Origin: an uncultured Spartobacteria bacterium
Lineage (GTDB): Bacteria; Verrucomicrobiota; Verrucomicrobiia; Chthoniobacterales; Chthoniobacteraceae
Direction: 5' to 3'
Assembly: GCA_903919125.1 (NCBI GenBank)
Contig: CAIXGS010000013.1
Location: 46,669 to 110,668 of the forward strand
Length of the DNA stretch: 64,000 nucleotides
The notes below the pieces were generated by a model, which was not told the DNA's origin, did no database searches, and saw nothing but the letters and a program-made list of their open reading frames with translations. Shown here piece after piece: positions 17,375 to 25,232 of the stretch. A program made the translations under genes and the position numbers. How positions within the stretch are numbered: position 1 is the stretch's first letter; every line of letters starts with the position of its first letter.

Positions 17375-17956
17375 ATGACTGAAGAACATAAGAGAAAGCA
17401 GTGGTTCGTTGTCCATGTTCTGTCAGGACAAGAGATGAAGGTTCGCGACAACCTGATTAAGCGTGTCAAAACCGAGGAGATGAGCGACTTCGTTTACGAA
17501 GTCGTACTTCCAATGGAGCGCGTTGCAGAGGTCAAGCGTGGTAAAAAGACTGAGACAACCCGCAAGTTTTTCCCTGGCTATATCATAGTCAACATGTGGT
17601 TATTTGATGATCCCCGAGATAACGATAGACAGCCTCTCGTGGATCGCACTTGGTACTTTATTAAGGACACGGCTGGTGTCATCGGTTTTGCTGGCACCAA
17701 GGATCGCCCAATTCCAATGCGCGACTCGGAAGTTCAGGCGTTGCTCTCTCAGGTGCGGGAGCGCGAAGAGAACGTGATTCCAAAGATTTCGTTTCAAGTG
17801 GGTGAGACGGTCAAAGTCGCCGACGGTCCTTTCGAGAACCAGAGCGGCGTTGTGGAAGAGATCGATCCAGAGCGCGGAAAGCTGCGTGTGTCGGTGAGTA
17901 TTTTCGGCCGCAACACACTGGTGGATCTCGAGTACTGGCAAGTGGAGCGAGCCTAG
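17375..17956 (+). CDS. nusG: Transcription termination/antitermination protein NusG
   Basis: Transcription elongation factor that binds RNA polymerase and, through its C-terminal KOW domain, Rho or ribosomal protein S10. The N-terminal NGN domain begins W-F-V-V-H-V-L-S-G-Q-E at about residue 10 and includes F-F-P-G-Y-I. The KOW domain occupies roughly 140-190 (G-E-T-V-K-V-A-D-G-P-F). The length of 193 is typical. It lies between secE and rplK, with a small GACTGG/CCAGTC hairpin at 17980-18000 in the gap to rplK. Confidence 0.96.
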   Translation: MTEEHKRKQWFVVHVLSGQEMKVRDNLIKRVKTEEMSDFVYEVVLPMERVAEVKRGKKTETTRKFFPGYIIVNMWLFDDPRDNDRQPLVDRTWYFIKDTAGVIGFAGTKDRPIPMRDSEVQALLSQVREREENVIPKISFQVGETVKVADGPFENQSGVVEEIDPERGKLRVSVSIFGRNTLVDLEYWQVERA

Positions 17957-18026
17957 TTTTTTATTTCAACAAACATTCCGACTGGAATTATTCACCAGTC
18001 ACCAAACATTTTAATCTACCCGAATC

Positions 18027-18452
18027 ATGGCCAAAGAAATCGTCGCAACTATCAAGCTGCAAATTCCCGCAGGAGCAGCAAATCCAGCGCCACCCGTGGG
18101 TCCCGCCTTGGGGCAAAACGGTGTCAACATCATGGCGTTTTGTAAGGAGTTTAACGCCACCACACAAAAGCAAGCTGGCGACATTTTGCCTGTGGTGATT
18201 ACTGTCTACAAAGACAAGAGCTTCACGTTTATCACCAAGCAGCCGCCTTCCGCGATCCTCATCAAGAAGGCACTAGGCATCGCTTCCGGTTCCAAAGAAC
18301 CCAATAAAACAAAGGTCGGTAAGCTCACCAAGAAGCAGATTTCTGAAATTGCACAGCGCAAGATGCGAGATCTAAACGCTCGCACGGAAGACGCTGCGGT
18401 GAAGATTATAGCTGGTACGGCTCGCCAGATGGGCGTCGAAGTCGAGGCGTAA
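18027..18452 (+). CDS. rplK: 50S ribosomal protein L11
   Basis: Ribosomal protein at the GTPase-associated centre. The 141-residue sequence has the hallmark [20 protein letters not shown] from about residue 17, and the C-terminal 23S-RNA-binding domain. In most bacteria rplA follows immediately; here a strong hairpin and a glycogen synthase follow instead. The methyltransferase that modifies L11 (prmA) lies about 10 kb downstream on the other strand. Confidence 0.97.
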   Translation: MAKEIVATIKLQIPAGAANPAPPVGPALGQNGVNIMAFCKEFNATTQKQAGDILPVVITVYKDKSFTFITKQPPSAILIKKALGIASGSKEPNKTKVGKLTKKQISEIAQRKMRDLNARTEDAAVKIIAGTARQMGVEVEA

Positions 18453-18503
18453 GTCTAGTTTGTTTTAGGCGAAAACATACAAGTCTACCCGCAGGATTTT
18501 CTC

Positions 18504-18539
18504 AACGGCGCTCCCTGTGCTTGCACGGGTGGCGCCGTT
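18504..18539 (+). terminator. Strong hairpin after rplK, probable terminator
   Basis: AACGGCGC (18504-18511) pairs perfectly with GCGCCGTT (18532-18539), and the stem continues inward through CCC(T)GTGC/GCACGGG with one bulged T and a T-G pair, leaving a tiny loop. It lies 52 bases after the rplK stop. The following sequence is only moderately T-rich, so termination efficiency is uncertain. Confidence 0.6.
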
Positions 18540-18631
18540 CGTGTTCTGTCGGTTCTCCAAATTGGTTTTGGGGGCTTCCAGCGGCGCTGCTTGAATTTGA
18601 GTTCTTCCTTACCAATTTCCTAAATCCCAGC

Positions 18632-19867
18632 ATGAAGAGCTTAATCCTTACCAACGAATTTCCTCCGAATATTTACGGCGGGGCCGGTGTGCACGTCGAC
18701 TATCTCAGTCGGGAGTTGGCCAAGATAATGAGGGTCGAGGTGCGTTGCTTTGGCACGGATGGTCAACTTGTTTTGCCCACAGAAGGGGCGCTTAGCGCAA
18801 CTTCGTTTGGTGCTGATACCAAAAATTTTAAAGCGCCGAAGCAGCTGCATTCCATTTTTGCCTCCCTGCAGCGTTGTTTGGACTGGAACGTCGCAGGAAT
18901 CGATGCCGACGTCGTTCATCTCCACACTTGGTACACGCACCTTGGGGGAATCTTAGCCAAACTAAATTACGGGATTCCCTTGGTGGTCACCGTCCATTCC
19001 TTAGAGCCGCTTAGACCATGGAAGCGGGAGCAACTTGGTGTGGGTTATGACTTTACCTGTTGGGTAGAGCGCACCGCTCTGGAAATGGCGGACGCGGTAA
19101 TTGCGGTTTCCAACGATACGCGGGAAGATGTTTTACGTCATTTTAATGTCGCTCCAGAGAAGCTTCGGGTGATTCACAATGGCATTGATTTGAACGAGTT
19201 TCAAAAGACGAGCTCTAACTCGGCACTGCTCAAATACGGCGTCGATCCCAAGCGACCCTTTGTTTTGTTCGTGGGGCGTATTACCCGCCAAAAGGGAATT
19301 CTTCATCTGGCAAGAGCGATCCACCACATGGCGAAGGACTTCCAAGTCGTTCTTTGCGCGGGTGCGCCAGACACTCCTGAAATCGCAGCCGAGATGCGCA
19401 CCCTGGTGGAGGCCGCCCAAGTCGTTCACGGTTCAGTCCTATGGGTGCGTGAAATGGTCAGCAAGCCCGATTTGATTGAGCTTTATTCACACGCTTCGGT
19501 TTTCTGCTGCCCATCCGTCTACGAACCTTTTGGGATCATTAACTTGGAAGCGATGGCGTGTAGTACTCCAGTGGTGGCAAGTGCTGTGGGGGGAATCAAG
19601 GAAGTTGTGGTGGATGGTGAGACGGGTTTCCTTGTGCCCTTGGAGTTACGCGATGGAACGTTTGAGCCGACGGATTCCGAACAGTTTGAACAGAATCTTG
19701 CCTCCCGTATTAATGCTGTGATGGCAGATAAGGCGCTCGGTGAGCGTTTGGGGCGGGCAGGGCGCACTCGGGCAGAGGAGTATTTCTCATGGGAAGCGAT
19801 CGCTCATAAAACACATTCTTTGTACGTCGATGTGGTCCAAAATCATAAGCAGTGTGCAGCTAAATAA
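18632..19867 (+). CDS. glgA: GT4-type glycogen synthase / alpha-maltose-1-phosphate synthase
   Basis: Glycosyltransferase family 4 enzyme of the type called glycogen synthase in actinobacteria (411 residues with the ATG at 18632). The N-terminus has the donor-loop motif Y-G-G-A-G-V-H at 15-21, and the retaining-GT motif E-P-F-G-I-I-N-L-E places the catalytic pair at Glu298 and Glu306. V-H-S-L-E-P-L-R-P-W at about 121-130 is typical of this subgroup rather than of GT5 GlgA. It therefore uses ADP- or UDP-glucose to make alpha-1,4-glucan or maltose 1-phosphate. It ends five bases before obgE. Confidence 0.82.
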   Translation: MKSLILTNEFPPNIYGGAGVHVDYLSRELAKIMRVEVRCFGTDGQLVLPTEGALSATSFGADTKNFKAPKQLHSIFASLQRCLDWNVAGIDADVVHLHTWYTHLGGILAKLNYGIPLVVTVHSLEPLRPWKREQLGVGYDFTCWVERTALEMADAVIAVSNDTREDVLRHFNVAPEKLRVIHNGIDLNEFQKTSSNSALLKYGVDPKRPFVLFVGRITRQKGILHLARAIHHMAKDFQVVLCAGAPDTPEIAAEMRTLVEAAQVVHGSVLWVREMVSKPDLIELYSHASVFCCPSVYEPFGIINLEAMACSTPVVASAVGGIKEVVVDGETGFLVPLELRDGTFEPTDSEQFEQNLASRINAVMADKALGERLGRAGRTRAEEYFSWEAIAHKTHSLYVDVVQNHKQCAAK

Positions 19868-19872
19868 TTCTC

Positions 19873-21003
19873 ATGTTTGTAGATCATATTAAAGTTCAGG
19901 CGTTTGCAGGGCGGGGCGGGCACGGTTGCGTGTCTTTTCGACGGGAGGCCTTTGTTCCAAAGGGCGGTCCAGACGGGGGCGACGGTGGTAGGGGCGCATC
20001 CATTATTTTGCGTGCTGATGTGCACGTGGACAACCTCACGATGTTTTTCTATGAACCCCTGCTCAAGGCTCATCACGGCCAGCAAGGGATGGGCAAGCAG
20101 TGCTCGGGGAAATCGGCGGAAGACCGCGTGTATAATGTTCCAGTTGGCACACTTGTATACCGTATGCCGGCGCCGCCGCCAGTCGGTGAGTTGGAGGCCT
20201 CCGTCCGTTACGGTACGGACTCAACCTTTGTGGATCTCGAGCGCTCTCCAGAAGACGAGCAAAAGGAAGTCCAAAATATAGAGGATGTTGAGTTGGAGCT
20301 CGTGGTGGATTTGAAGGAACCGGGTCAAGAGTTTGTGCTCTGTCGGGGAGGAAAGGGAGGATTGGGGAACGTTCACTTCAAGAGTTCTCGTAACAGGGTT
20401 CCGACGCAATTCACTTACGGAGAGGAGGGTGAAGAGGGGGCGTTTTATCTAGAGCTCAGAAAAATCGCGGATGTTGGTCTGGTGGGATATCCGAACGCGG
20501 GCAAATCGACCCTGCTTGGAGCGGTTTCAGCCGCGCATCCAAAGGTGGCAGCGTACCCTTTTACCACGCTTACGCCTCATATTGGTGTGGTGGAACTGGC
20601 TGCTTACCAGAGGTTTACAGTTGCCGATATTCCTGGGCTAATCGAGGGTGCACACTTGGATGTGGGCCTCGGGCATGAGTTTTTACGCCACATTCTCCGC
20701 TGCAAACTCCTTGCTTTCGTTGTAGATACAGCGGGCAGCGAGGGGCGCGATCCGGTTTCTGACATTCAAAGTCTGCGCCGTGAGGTGAGTCTCTATGATG
20801 CAGAACTCGGGGAACGTCCGTGGGTCATCATTGCCAACAAGATGGACCTTCCTGGTGCCGCGGAGATGGTGGAGACTCTCAGATATCGTTTCGCTCGCGT
20901 CGAGATATTGCAGGTTGAAGCGGCTTCAGGGGAGGGGATAGAGGAGTTAAAGGAGAGGTTGGGCGCCATTATTAAGTCTCATGAGGCCGTGTCCTCTAAC
21001 TGA
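19873..21003 (+). CDS. obgE: Obg family GTPase
   Basis: Ribosome-assembly and stress-linked GTPase. The glycine-rich Obg domain starts F-V-D-H-I-K-V, with G-G-P-D-G-G-D-G-G at 31-39. The G1 loop G-Y-P-N-A-G-K-S-T is at 205-213, with D-I-P-G-L-I-E-G-A (G3) and N-K-M-D (G4) further on. The Obg domain is longer than usual: an acidic insertion at about 99-140 separates V-P-V-G-T-L-V-Y from the G-K-G-G-L-G-N block. There is no C-terminal OCT domain. Obg normally sits beside rplU-rpmA, which are not here. Confidence 0.94.
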   Translation: MFVDHIKVQAFAGRGGHGCVSFRREAFVPKGGPDGGDGGRGASIILRADVHVDNLTMFFYEPLLKAHHGQQGMGKQCSGKSAEDRVYNVPVGTLVYRMPAPPPVGELEASVRYGTDSTFVDLERSPEDEQKEVQNIEDVELELVVDLKEPGQEFVLCRGGKGGLGNVHFKSSRNRVPTQFTYGEEGEEGAFYLELRKIADVGLVGYPNAGKSTLLGAVSAAHPKVAAYPFTTLTPHIGVVELAAYQRFTVADIPGLIEGAHLDVGLGHEFLRHILRCKLLAFVVDTAGSEGRDPVSDIQSLRREVSLYDAELGERPWVIIANKMDLPGAAEMVETLRYRFARVEILQVEAASGEGIEELKERLGAIIKSHEAVSSN

Positions 21004-21120
21004 TCATCAACGTCTGTTTTGAAATTTTCTGGACTGGGGAATTTCCCTAAATTTTACTACCCCATAGCTGAGTATGTTTCCCTTGGGTTCTGTGGGAATT
21101 TAGAGTTCGGGGGTAAAAGA

Positions 21121-21138
21121 TTGTGAAATATTTCACAA
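21121..21138. promoter_or_regulatory. Rex-type operator (perfect 18-base palindrome) upstream of the atp operon
   Basis: The sequence TTGTGAAATATTTCACAA is a perfect palindrome lying 84 bases before the atpB ATG. It equals the published consensus for the NADH/NAD+-sensing repressor Rex, TTGTGAA-N4-TTCACAA, with no mismatch. Rex normally represses respiratory and fermentative genes when NADH is low. Placement in the only promoter-sized gap before atpBEFHAGDC implies redox control of ATP synthase. No rex gene is in the window. Confidence 0.8.
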
Positions 21139-21222
21139 AGTTCTTGCCCCTCTTTAAGTTTTTCCGTTCTCTCCACCCGTCACTCGCTCAACTGACGTTT
21201 TGTTCAACTTTTGATTTTCGTT

Positions 21223-22242
21223 ATGCAGTTTCTTTCCTCGAATCGTCTCGCTCTTTTCCTCGCCGGATTTCTTCCGGTTTTGGGTTGTGTGAGTCTTTTC
21301 CTGAGCGGCATGGCAACCGCCGCTGAGGTAGGCGGTCAAGGTGCGGTTTCTCTGGCAGCGGTGGCTGAGGTGGCTCATGGGGCTGCATCTACGGGTGCTC
21401 ACGAGGCGGCGGCTCACGAGGCTGCGCTGACTCCAAATGCTCCGGTCTTATTTCACTTAGGTCCGTTTCACTTAGGTCCGTTGCCAGTGAACAATTCGAT
21501 GGTGCTCATGTGGGTGGTGTCCATCGTCATTATTCTTGTTGCGCGTGCTGCAACTAAGGATTTGAAGGAGAACCCCGAGGGCTTGCAAAACTTTGTGGAG
21601 TGGATCGTTGAGAGCTTGCGCGACTTTTTGGAGAACATTCTTGGCAGAGCGTTAACTGCCCAAACATTTTGGTTCTTCGCCTCCTCTTTCATCTTTATCC
21701 TGACTGCAAATTGGTTTGGATTGTTGCCAGGGGTTGGAACATTGGGTTGGGGAACTCCTGACGGTTCTGGTGCATTGAACCACATTAGCGAGCCGCTGTT
21801 TCGGGGAGCAAATGCTGATTTGAACTTAACGCTAGCGATGTCCGTAGTGTTTCTTGTGGCGTGGTTTTATTGGGGGTTGAGGGCGAACGGGGTCGGAGGG
21901 TTTCTGCTCCATATTTTTGGCCCTCGGGGTGATGCGAAGGGTTTTTTGAAGCTTATTTTGATTTTGGTATTTCTTTGCGTGGGAGTTCTTGAGCTCGTCT
22001 CAATCATGTTCCGGCCGGTGTCTCTCTCTTTTCGTCTGTACGGGAATGTGTTTGCTGGTGAAACTTTGCTTGAGACAATGTCAAACTTGGTGAAAGCCCT
22101 TGCGCCCGTCATTACGATTCCTTTTTACTTCCTTGAGCTGCTGGTGGGTTTTGTACAGGCGCTTGTATTTACTTTGTTAACTGCAGTCTTCACTCTCTTG
22201 ATTTGTGATCATGGTGATGGTCATGCGGATGAAAAACACTAG
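21223..22242 (+). CDS. atpB: ATP synthase Fo subunit a
   Basis: Membrane stator subunit forming the proton half-channels. The essential arginine is Arg271 in S-L-S-F-R-L-Y-G-N. I use the ATG at 21223 (339 residues); a TTG four codons upstream is possible. The protein opens with a hydrophobic signal-like segment ending near A-T-A-A-E (about residues 31-35). An Ala/His/Glu-rich tail to about residue 90 follows and includes a tandem F-H-L-G-P repeat; then come five or six membrane segments. The extended exported N-terminus is longer than in E. coli (271 residues). It is the first gene of atpBEFHAGDC, with no atpI before it. Confidence 0.94.
   Translation: MQFLSSNRLALFLAGFLPVLGCVSLFLSGMATAAEVGGQGAVSLAAVAEVAHGAASTGAHEAAAHEAALTPNAPVLFHLGPFHLGPLPVNNSMVLMWVVSIVIILVARAATKDLKENPEGLQNFVEWIVESLRDFLENILGRALTAQTFWFFASSFIFILTANWFGLLPGVGTLGWGTPDGSGALNHISEPLFRGANADLNLTLAMSVVFLVAWFYWGLRANGVGGFLLHIFGPRGDAKGFLKLILILVFLCVGVLELVSIMFRPVSLSFRLYGNVFAGETLLETMSNLVKALAPVITIPFYFLELLVGFVQALVFTLLTAVFTLLICDHGDGHADEKH
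21451..21480 (+). repeat. Exact 15-base tandem duplication inside atpB
   Basis: TTTCACTTAGGTCCG occurs twice head to tail (21451-21465 and 21466-21480) with no mismatch. It encodes F-H-L-G-P-F-H-L-G-P at residues 77-86. Being a multiple of three it keeps the frame. Confidence 0.95.
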
Positions 22243-22353
22243 TCTAGACATCTGCTTTTTAAAATTTTCCAAACTTTCTTCCGTCAGACCGTGGTCACAC
22301 CGCGGGGGCGGTCGATACCCAAGCCTAGATCAAACCAACCCAAGATTAGTTAT

Positions 22354-22569
22354 ATGAGCATTGTTACCAACGTCGCAGAAATCACCGGCAGTCTTCACAT
22401 CGGTCTCGCCGCCTTAGCCTCCGCCTTAGCGGTTGGAATCATCGGTATGAGGGCGTCTGAAGCTGTGGGGCGCAACCCCGGGGCCGCTACTCCCATTTTG
22501 GTTCAGGCCATCCTTAGCTCGGCGCTTGCTGAAGGGATTGTCTTTTTCACAATCTTCCTCGTGAAGTAG
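22354..22569 (+). CDS. atpE: ATP synthase Fo subunit c
   Basis: Rotor-ring proteolipid of 71 residues: two membrane helices joined by a polar loop (G-R-N-P at 39-42). The ion-binding carboxylate is Glu60 in the second helix (A-L-A-E-G). I do not see the Gln plus E-[ST] pattern typical of sodium-binding c subunits, so proton coupling is more likely. The ATG at 22354 gives the normal length; a longer upstream frame adds 21 hydrophilic residues and is rejected. A strong stem-loop follows 21 bases after the stop. Confidence 0.95.
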   Translation: MSIVTNVAEITGSLHIGLAALASALAVGIIGMRASEAVGRNPGAATPILVQAILSSALAEGIVFFTIFLVK

Positions 22570-22590
22570 TTTCGTCCGTAAATCTCCGTC

Positions 22591-22622
22591 GGTGCGGGGT
22601 GGGCGTTTTTCCGCCCCGCACC
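22591..22622 (+). other. Stable intercistronic stem-loop between atpE and atpF
   Basis: GGTGCGGGGTGG (22591-22602) pairs with CCGCCCCGCACC (22611-22622) over 12 positions with a single T-G wobble, around an 8-base loop ending in five T. No T-tract follows, so full termination is unlikely. It probably stabilises or partly terminates the message after atpE, raising subunit c output relative to downstream subunits. Confidence 0.7.
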
Positions 22623-22647
22623 CTTATTTACCCGCTGTCTTCCAGCT

Positions 22648-23199
22648 ATGTTTCTGAACTTCTTCCTCGCTTCTATCCCTGGTGATCTCATGGAGACCGC
22701 CTCTACCGTCGGCAAAACCTTCGGCTTTAGTACATGGGCTTTTGTGGCGCAGGTGCTGTCTTTCTCGATTGTTTGCGCCGCGCTCTATAAATTTGCGTAC
22801 GGCCCGATTTTGAAAGTGTTGGAGGAACGCCGTCAAAAAATTGAGCTCACCTATCGCGAGGCGGCTGCCATTAAAGTGCAGGTTGCCGATGCCGAGCAAC
22901 GGGCCAACGACATTGTTGTGCAGGCGACGTCTGGAGCGCACAAACTTGTGGAGGAGGCGAAGATAGCGGCGCAACAATTTCAGGAAAAGCAGATGCAGCA
23001 AGCCAAGGATGACGCCTCCGAACTCGTGGCCAAGGCTCGCGAGGCGATCAAGCGTGAGCATGACCAAATGTTGATTGAGCTAAAATCCGAGGTTGCCCGA
23101 TTAGTGGTTGATACCACATCAAAGGTACTAGGGAAGGTGCTCACGGCCGATGATCAGCAGCGGTTAATTCAGGAGGCCAGCCGCGAACTCGCTGCCTGA
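22648..23199 (+). CDS. atpF: ATP synthase Fo subunit b
   Basis: Peripheral-stalk subunit of 183 residues. One membrane helix lies near residues 28-50 and continues into P-I-L-K-V-L-E-E-R-R-Q-K-I, the conserved start of the long charged coiled coil that dimerises and contacts delta. An alternative ATG 14 codons downstream (M-E-T-A-S-T-V-G-K-T) is also reasonable, because the extra leader is hydrophobic but not conserved. Only one b-type gene is present, not the b/b' pair. Confidence 0.92.
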   Translation: MFLNFFLASIPGDLMETASTVGKTFGFSTWAFVAQVLSFSIVCAALYKFAYGPILKVLEERRQKIELTYREAAAIKVQVADAEQRANDIVVQATSGAHKLVEEAKIAAQQFQEKQMQQAKDDASELVAKAREAIKREHDQMLIELKSEVARLVVDTTSKVLGKVLTADDQQRLIQEASRELAA

Positions 23200-23225
23200 G
23201 TCGTCTTTTTACCCTTTATTTTAAA

Positions 23226-23624
23226 ATGAAGCTCAGCAAAGAAGCTCGAAAGGGTGCTCGTCTTTTATTCAACGCGGCCTGCCCGAATGGCAAACTTGAC
23301 GAGGCAAAGATTCGTCAAGTGCTCGTGAATATCCAAGAGCGTAGACCTCCGCAAAGCGGGCAGATCTTGCATGAATTTCATCGCCTCGTTCGCCTCTCGA
23401 TTGAGCGGAGCACCGCAACGGTCGAAACGGCGGTGGCGTTGAGCGCAACCCAGCAGTCTGAAGTCCAAGCCGCTTTGCACCAACGTTTTGGTTCTGGAGT
23501 GAATGCAGCTTTTTCTCTCAACCCAGACCTCATCGCGGGCACCAGAGTGCGCGTTGGGAGCGATATTTACGACTCCAATGTCAGAGAGCGCCTCGCTCGT
23601 TTGCGCCACGGTTTATCCCACTAG
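23226..23624 (+). CDS. atpH: ATP synthase F1 subunit delta, short form
   Basis: Identified by position between atpF and atpA and by its C-terminal half, where S-x-x-Q-x-x-x-V-x-x-x-L and N-P-D-L-I-A-G-x-R-V-x-x-G resemble the end of delta/OSCP proteins. It has only 132 residues against about 175-180 in most bacteria. The shortening is in the N-terminal helical domain that binds the top of the alpha subunit. The frame is clean with no sign of a frameshift. Function is expected to be retained because the rest of the operon is intact. Confidence 0.85.
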   Translation: MKLSKEARKGARLLFNAACPNGKLDEAKIRQVLVNIQERRPPQSGQILHEFHRLVRLSIERSTATVETAVALSATQQSEVQAALHQRFGSGVNAAFSLNPDLIAGTRVRVGSDIYDSNVRERLARLRHGLSH

Positions 23625-23697
23625 TTTCGTCATTGCCGGATTGGTTTGGCAAATTTTCTAATTTCATTTCACCGCATTTTTCAGCAACCCGAATTCC

Positions 23698-25227
23698 ATG
23701 AGTAACATCCTTCAAGAAATCGCCACGACGATCTCCGGTCTAAAGACTGACACGGTGCGTTCCAACGTCGGCGTAGTCCGCCAAGTCGGTGACGGCGTCG
23801 CCCGCATCGAGGGTTTGAGCAACGTGATGCTCAATGAAATGATCAAGTTTCCCGGCGGTCTTTACGGTATCGCTTTGAATCTTGAGGAAACGGAAGTTGG
23901 CGCCATTTTGCTCGGTGAGGACAGAGGGGTCATTGAGGGCATGGAAGTCGAAACCACTGGGCGCTTGCTTTCTGTGCCCGTTGGTAAGGAACTTTTGGGG
24001 CGTGTTCTTAATACGTTGGGTGAGCCTATCGATGGGAAAGGGCCTGTGGGTTCTTCGGTTTCTTATCCCGTGGAGAAGATTGCACCGGGCATTATTAAGC
24101 GGCAATCCGTGTCCCAGCCAATGAGTACGGGTATTATGGCCATCGACGCGATGATTCCCATTGGCCGTGGCCAGCGTGAACTGATCATCGGCGATCGCGC
24201 TACAGGCAAGACCACCATTGCCATTGATACAATCATCAACAACGCGCGTATCAACAAGAAGAACGAGGGCAAGGAAGGCTTCCGTCCTATCTATTCGATC
24301 TACGTGGGGATAGGCCAAAAGAACGCCAACATTGCCCGTACCGTTGCGGTACTTGAAGAGTCAGGTGCAATGGCCTATACCATCGTCGTTTCCGCACCCG
24401 CCTCGGACACGGCGACGAATCAGTACCTCGCGCCTTTCGCTGGGTGCGCGATGGGTGAATGGTTTATGGACAACGGGATGGATGCTCTGATTGTTTTCGA
24501 CGATCTCTCCAAGCACGCCGTGGCCTATCGTCAGGTGTCTCTTCTCTTGAAGCGTCCTTCAGGTCGTGAGGCTTACCCAGGCGATGTGTTCTATCTTCAC
24601 TCTCGGTTGTTGGAGCGCAGTGCGCGTTTAAGCAAGGAGGCGGGCAACGGTTCGCTGACGGCTCTTCCGATCATCGAAACACAGGCGGGTGACGTTTCCG
24701 CTTACATTCCCACGAACGTGATTTCCATCACCGACGGCCAGATTTATCTGGAAACAGACTTGTTCTACCAAGGGGTACGTCCCGCTGTTTCCGTTGGGCT
24801 TTCTGTGAGTCGTGTGGGCTCCGCAGCTCAGATTAAGGCGATGAAGCAGGTCGCTGGTAAGATTAAGGGCGACTTGGCCCAGTTCCGTGAGTTGGCGGCC
24901 TTCGCGCAATTCGGTTCAGATTTGGATGCTAAGACTAAGGCGCAATTAGAGCGCGGACAACGTATTGTGGAGCTCTTTAAGCAGACTCAGTATCGTCCGA
25001 TGCCAGTCGAGCTTCAGGCCGCGGTTTTGTGGGCGATGCAAAACGGTTACTTCGATGATGTGCCGGTGCTCGGTCTTAAGGCCTTCCAAAACCAGTTGCA
25101 GGATTATTTCGATACGCGTAAGAGTGCGATTACGGCTGCGATCCTCGCCAAGGGAATGATCGACGATGCGATTACGGCGGATCTCAAAGCGGCTCTCGCT
25201 GATTTCAAGCAGGGTTACAAAGCTTAA
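23698..25227 (+). CDS. atpA: ATP synthase F1 subunit alpha
   Basis: Regulatory nucleotide-binding subunit of F1 (509 residues). The P-loop G-D-R-A-T-G-K-T is at 165-172, and the alpha-specific block [19 protein letters not shown] follows near residues 278-296, ending before the S-R-L-L-E-R motif. It starts 73 bases after atpH and ends five bases before atpG. Confidence 0.98.
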   Translation: MSNILQEIATTISGLKTDTVRSNVGVVRQVGDGVARIEGLSNVMLNEMIKFPGGLYGIALNLEETEVGAILLGEDRGVIEGMEVETTGRLLSVPVGKELLGRVLNTLGEPIDGKGPVGSSVSYPVEKIAPGIIKRQSVSQPMSTGIMAIDAMIPIGRGQRELIIGDRATGKTTIAIDTIINNARINKKNEGKEGFRPIYSIYVGIGQKNANIARTVAVLEESGAMAYTIVVSAPASDTATNQYLAPFAGCAMGEWFMDNGMDALIVFDDLSKHAVAYRQVSLLLKRPSGREAYPGDVFYLHSRLLERSARLSKEAGNGSLTALPIIETQAGDVSAYIPTNVISITDGQIYLETDLFYQGVRPAVSVGLSVSRVGSAAQIKAMKQVAGKIKGDLAQFRELAAFAQFGSDLDAKTKAQLERGQRIVELFKQTQYRPMPVELQAAVLWAMQNGYFDDVPVLGLKAFQNQLQDYFDTRKSAITAAILAKGMIDDAITADLKAALADFKQGYKA

Positions 25228-25232
25228 CGGCG

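Noticed and set aside
22354..22569. Sodium-dependent ATP synthase
   Set aside because: Subunit c has Glu60 but not the Gln and E-[ST] ligand set known for sodium binding, so I keep proton coupling as default.
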